The position numbers and the translations under genes were made by a program. From Mya arenaria (Eukaryota > Mollusca > Bivalvia > Myida > Myidae): 64,000 bases of DNA. The stretch lies in assembly GCF_026914265.1 (NCBI RefSeq), contig NC_069130.1, forward strand, positions 37,440,988-37,504,987, given 5' to 3'. Below are positions 60,484 to 64,000 of this stretch, piece after piece. The notes under the pieces are model-generated. The model ran no database searches. It was not told the DNA's origin and saw only the letters and a program-made list of their open reading frames with translations. Positions within the stretch are counted from its first letter, which is position 1. Each line of letters begins with the position of its first letter.

Positions 60484-60574
60484 CAGTGGAGCGAGACAAA
60501 TCGGCCCCTTACCAAATCGGCCCCTGAGACGTTTCGGCCCTGCCATTTCGCCCCCTAAAAAATATTGAATAGTC

Positions 60575-61065
60575 TTTTCCGCCCCTTACTGATTTTTATC
60601 AGAGACATTTCAGCCCCTTACTGATTTCCATCAGAGACATTTCGGCCCCTTACTGATTTCCATCAGAGACATTTCGGTCCCTTACTGATTTTCAACAGAG
60701 ACATTTCCGCCCCTTACTGATTTCCATCAGAGACATTTCCGCCCCTTACTGATTTTCATCAGAGACATTTCCGCCCCTTACTTATTTTCATCAGAGACAT
60801 TTCCGCCCCTTACTGATTTCCATCAGAGACATTTCAGCCCCTTACTGATTTCCATCAGAGACATTTCCGCCCCTTACTGATTTTCATCAGAGACATTTCA
60901 GCCCCTTACTGATTTCCATCAGAGACATTTCAGCCCCTTACTGATTTCCATCAGAGACATTTCAGCCCCTCACTGATTTTCATCAGAGACATTTCCGCCC
61001 CTTACTGATTTCCATCAGAGACATTTCAGCCTCTCACTGATTTTCAGAGACATTTCAGCCCCTTA
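60575..61065. repeat. 32-bp tandem array
   Basis: About 15 units of CCCCTTACTGATTTCCATCA GAGACATTTC(A/C/G)G. The TTTCGGCCCCTTAC part is shared with the ends of the surrounding element, so the array looks like an expansion of the terminal sequence. Confidence 0.9.
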
Positions 61066-61666
61066 ATTTTAATTAAGTTTTTATATTAAATACAATTAAA
61101 ACAGTAGAAATGTTCAAATATTATTTCGATATAAGTTGTAATGAGATTTGTAATTCAACATAAAAAAAACATATATTACTGAAAATATTGATAAAATATT
61201 GGAAGAAAAAAGGTAATATATTTAATTTATTTGTATTTTAAAACAACTATAAACAAGAGATGTTTGTCAAACATTATGCCCCCCCCCCCCTGAGCGCCAT
61301 GTTGTCAGGATTATTTGAACAATTGAAATATGCATGGACCGATATGAAAGCTGATTTGTCATTGACATTGCATGCCTTTGAGGCAGTTTTAAGATTATGA
61401 CCATTAAGTGTGAGGACAGTAGGTACAGTTTTTAAACATGTACAGTTGATGACTGATATTTGCAGATAAAATTGTATCCTCTTAGCAGCAGGGAATAAGT
61501 AAATATGACGAAATTTTAAAGATGAATATGAGTTATGACCATGACCTTTGACTCTATGACCACAAAATCCATAGGGGTTATCGACTGGTCACACTCAACC
61601 AAAATGTTAAGTTTGAAGGTCATGGGTGCAGGCATTGTCATCACACAGACAAGCTCTTTGCGTTCA

Positions 61667-61681
61667 AGGTCACTGTGACCT
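61667..61681. promoter_or_regulatory. Palindromic ERE-type site 1
   Basis: AGGTCACTGTGACCT is a perfect inverted repeat of the nuclear-receptor half-site AGGTCA with a 3-bp spacer, the consensus oestrogen response element. TTGACCTTTGACC follows, adding direct-repeat half-sites. Binding is inference from known receptor preferences. Confidence 0.6.
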
Positions 61682-61954
61682 TGACCTTTGACCCGATGAC
61701 CCCTAAGTCAAAAGGGATCATTAACAGGTCAGGCCCAACCCCCAAGTCAAGTTTGAGGGCCATGGGTGCAGGCATTGTTGAGTTATCTCTTGGACAACCT
61801 TTTATCATTCAAGGTTACTCTGACCATGACCTTTGGCCTTATGGCCTCCAAAATCAATAGGGGTCATCTACTGGTCAGGCCCAGCCTCCAAGTCAAGTTT
61901 GAGGGCCATGGGTGCAGGCATTGTAGAGTTATCACTGGGACCTTTTATCATTGA

Positions 61955-61969
61955 AGGTCACTGTGACCT
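61955..61969. promoter_or_regulatory. Palindromic ERE-type site 2
   Basis: Perfect AGGTCACTGTGACCT followed by TTGACC. A diverged unit (AAGGTTACTCTGACCATGAC) lies between it and site 1, near 61811. Confidence 0.6.
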
Positions 61970-62104
61970 TTGACCCAGTGACCCCTAAATTCAAAAGGGG
62001 TCATATTCTGGTCAGGTCAAGCTTCCATGTCAAGTTTTATGATCATAGGTCCAGGCATTATTGAGATGTCACTGGGAGAAGCATTGTTAACGTTTTCGCA
62101 TGAA

Positions 62105-62119
62105 AGGTCACTGTGACCT
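62105..62119. promoter_or_regulatory. Palindromic ERE-type site 3
   Basis: Perfect AGGTCACTGTGACCT followed by TGACCTCTGGCC; 150 bp from site 2. Confidence 0.6.
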
Positions 62120-62260
62120 TGACCTCTGGCCCGATAACCCCCAAAATCAATAGGCATCATCTACAGGTCAGGCCCAACCTTTATGTCAAGTTTGATGACC
62201 AAAGGTCTAGGCATTGTTCAGTTATCACTCGGACAAGCTTTAAAATCCTTTTACCATTAA

Positions 62261-62275
62261 AGGTCACTGTGACCT
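62261..62275. promoter_or_regulatory. Palindromic ERE-type site 4
   Basis: Perfect AGGTCACTGTGACCT followed by TGACCTTTGACCC; 156 bp from site 3. Confidence 0.6.
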
Positions 62276-63513
62276 TGACCTTTGACCCGATGACCCCTTA
62301 AATAATAAGGGTCATCTACTGGTCAGGCCCTACCTGCATGTCAAGTTTGATGACAATAGGTCCAGGGATTGCCAAGTTATCACTTGGACAAGCATTGGTC
62401 TACCGACAGAAGGACGGACCAAGTCAAGTGCAAAGCATAAAAACCCCTCTTCTTCAAAAGGGGGCATAATAAATGTAACAAAAATACATAAACAATACAT
62501 TTACTACACAAAAAATGTTAAGGTATTTTTAAACTACATTAAATTCACTGTACCAAATGTCAAAACTATATATACTGTATCAACATCTATCTGCATCCAC
62601 TGTAGATGGCACCCACATTCTTGAGGAATTGCTAACATGTGACCTTGTTTGGCCTTAAAGTAATCTCTGGAGATGCCTATAAAGATAGTTATGAAAATAT
62701 AAATAAAATAACAATTGAAATTGTATATACCATATTGCAAATATTTTCACAAATCAGATAACCACAGTAAATGTCAGATACATGTTTATTTTATAAATGC
62801 CGACAAATGACAGAGGTGTTTTATAATGTCGACAAACGTAGAGAAGCATCTTTTAGAGCCACATTATGCGCGAGGGGCCGACATAAGTAAATATTTGACA
62901 TATTGGGTAAATTTAATGACAACAGCTTTGATGATACCTCATATTGTTTTAGCATCATGTATGTTTTAAATCTGAAGATAAATGGGGTTACCATTATTGG
63001 AAAGCTCGCTTTTTTGGGGGGATCGGCTGGCTGGCTCATATAGCTAAATCTCGAAGAAAGGATTGGTAACTCACATTCCAGAAATTTTTAAACATTAAAC
63101 CTATTTAATATATATATACTTGAGACTGAAAATACATGACCATTTGCACGAGGTCTATCTACTCATATCAGCTTTAATGACTGTCAAACACATTAAGAAA
63201 TTAAAGACACTAATTCATTCACACATCTTTGAACGTCTTGTTCACACTCACAACACAGTATGCCTGACAAAGAATGCCTTGATCAAAGACATTTTTTCTT
63301 TTTTTAATTCATCTACATTATAACATCTATTTTAATAACAATTTTAACAAAAACGTATTTATATAACATGTAATATTAATAAAAAAAATAAGGGGCGAAA
63401 CGTCTCCGTAATCAGGGGCCGAAATGTCTACAGGGTGGGGCCGATTTGGTAAGGGGCCGAATAGGTTCCTGTTTCAACTAGGGGCCGATTTGGTAAGGGG
63501 CCAATTTGTCGGG

Positions 63514-64000
63514 TAGCTTTTTACAGCTTTGATGGCGTCACTTGTCCGCGATGCTCTTATGCTCTAGGCAATAACGAAGCAGAATTAAAAGTGTGTTTGA
63601 GTATGATAAATTCAAACTTGTGTGTATGTCAGTTTCCTCTGTTGTCATTTTCCTTTTTCCCGCCACCTGTCAGCATCATTTTAACAGACGCTTGGTAAAT
63701 GTCGAATTAAACGCCGTTATCGCTTGAGCGGTTACAACATATCATTGTTGGGCCAAACTTTAACCATCGGTTAGTTCTCACATTTACTAATACCAATACG
63801 CAGTAGTGTTAAATTACACTTTCAAGAATATCCCAAAAGGATGTAAAAAAGAAGAAGTTTGTTTCCATCATTCCGACCAACCCTAGATAGATAGAGTTTA
63901 TATATAGGGTATTTTTTTCGAGAGAACCCCTGTCACAGTGTGCTAGAATATTTCTTCCCAAGTGAAAAGACATACATGTATTTTTAAGAATTATTGTAAA
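63514..64000. other. Unique sequence, possible CENP-S 5' region
   Basis: Less AT-rich than its surroundings. Minus-strand ATGs occur at about 63690 and at 63648 (MTTEETD), but no first exon with a fitting donor could be proved. Confidence 0.3.

Larger units (their letters stand above)
61270..62472. mobile_element. Repeat element carrying tandem nuclear-receptor-type sites
   Basis: Short inverted ends (CATTATGCCCCC ... GGGGGCATAAT) enclose four to five diverged tandem units of about 150 bp. Each has an AAGGTCACTGTGACCTTGACC-type core (20-21 bp), then TGACCCC, GGTCAGGCCCA, TCAAGTTTGA and GGCATTGT. No coding capacity. Nested inside the 60491-63513 element. Confidence 0.7.
60491..63513. mobile_element. 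3.0-kb non-autonomous element with inverted ends
   Basis: The left end GACAAATCGGCCCCTTACCA (continuing AATCGGCCCCT) is matched by the inverted right end at 63480-63510, and further inverted GGGGCCGA/AGGGGCGAAACGTCT blocks extend the right arm to about 63388. Inside are a 32-bp tandem array (60575-61062) and a second element (about 61270-62472). No transposase seen. Confidence 0.65.

Noticed and set aside
60575-61065. A coding repeat domain
   Set aside because: The 32-bp unit is not a multiple of three and has stops in the frames read; it resembles the ends of the surrounding element.
62534-63039. Minus-strand frames (KAKQGHMLAIPQECGC and MSQPADPPKKASFP) as CENP-S first exon or another gene
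   Set aside because: They lie inside the 60491-63513 element and show no resemblance to the CENP-S N-terminus or another family I know.

Overview
The window looks like nuclear DNA from a marine invertebrate, most likely a bivalve mollusc. This is inferred from AT-rich, intron-rich genes with GT-AG junctions, a GH56 hyaluronidase and a CENP-S gene split by introns, and very dense short inverted-repeat elements, tRNA-derived SINE pieces and minisatellites. Nothing resembles bacterial or plasmid organisation. The species cannot be named from the sequence alone.

Layout. 0-3 kb: a 945-codon open exon for a DDE-transposase-like protein (+). 3-6.6 kb: intergenic, with one short inverted-repeat element nested in another. 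6.6-9.5 kb: a minus-strand, multi-exon gene of unknown function. 11.2-17.6 kb: a complete five-exon hyaluronidase gene (+, 451 aa by my splice model) with a 30-bp minisatellite in intron 1. 13.1-21.0 kb is repeated almost letter for letter at 21.0-28.9 kb. The second copy carries hyaluronidase exons 2-5 but no exon 1, and the breakpoint lies in the minisatellite. 29.7-33 kb: a broken Ty3/Gypsy fossil on the minus strand.

33.2-50 kb: a three-gene array of small secreted repeat proteins (A at 36.9 kb, B at 43.8 kb, C at 48.9 kb) sharing one signal peptide and carrying 4, 14 and 1 copies of a 33-bp unit. In one frame that unit reads as a peptide flanked by Lys-Arg pairs, like a multi-peptide precursor. 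C appears to be an A/B hybrid, so the locus history can be read: a 12-kb tandem duplication, then collapse through the repeats. A Tc1/mariner element and a 92-bp satellite lie between A and B.

50-52.7 kb: intergenic, with a SINE and a short inverted-repeat element. 52.7-59.6 kb: three minus-strand exons of the CENP-S (MHF1) gene; its last intron is almost entirely a 4.7-kb minisatellite of about 21-23-bp units. 58.9-60.5 kb: LINE fragments. 60.5-63.5 kb: a 3-kb element with inverted ends, internal 32-bp repeats, and a nested element carrying four perfect palindromic oestrogen-response-type half-site pairs. The last 0.5 kb probably approaches the CENP-S 5' end.

Best candidates for something undescribed: the secreted repeat-peptide family with its dual-frame repeat, and the mobile element loaded with nuclear-receptor-type sites inside or just upstream of CENP-S.
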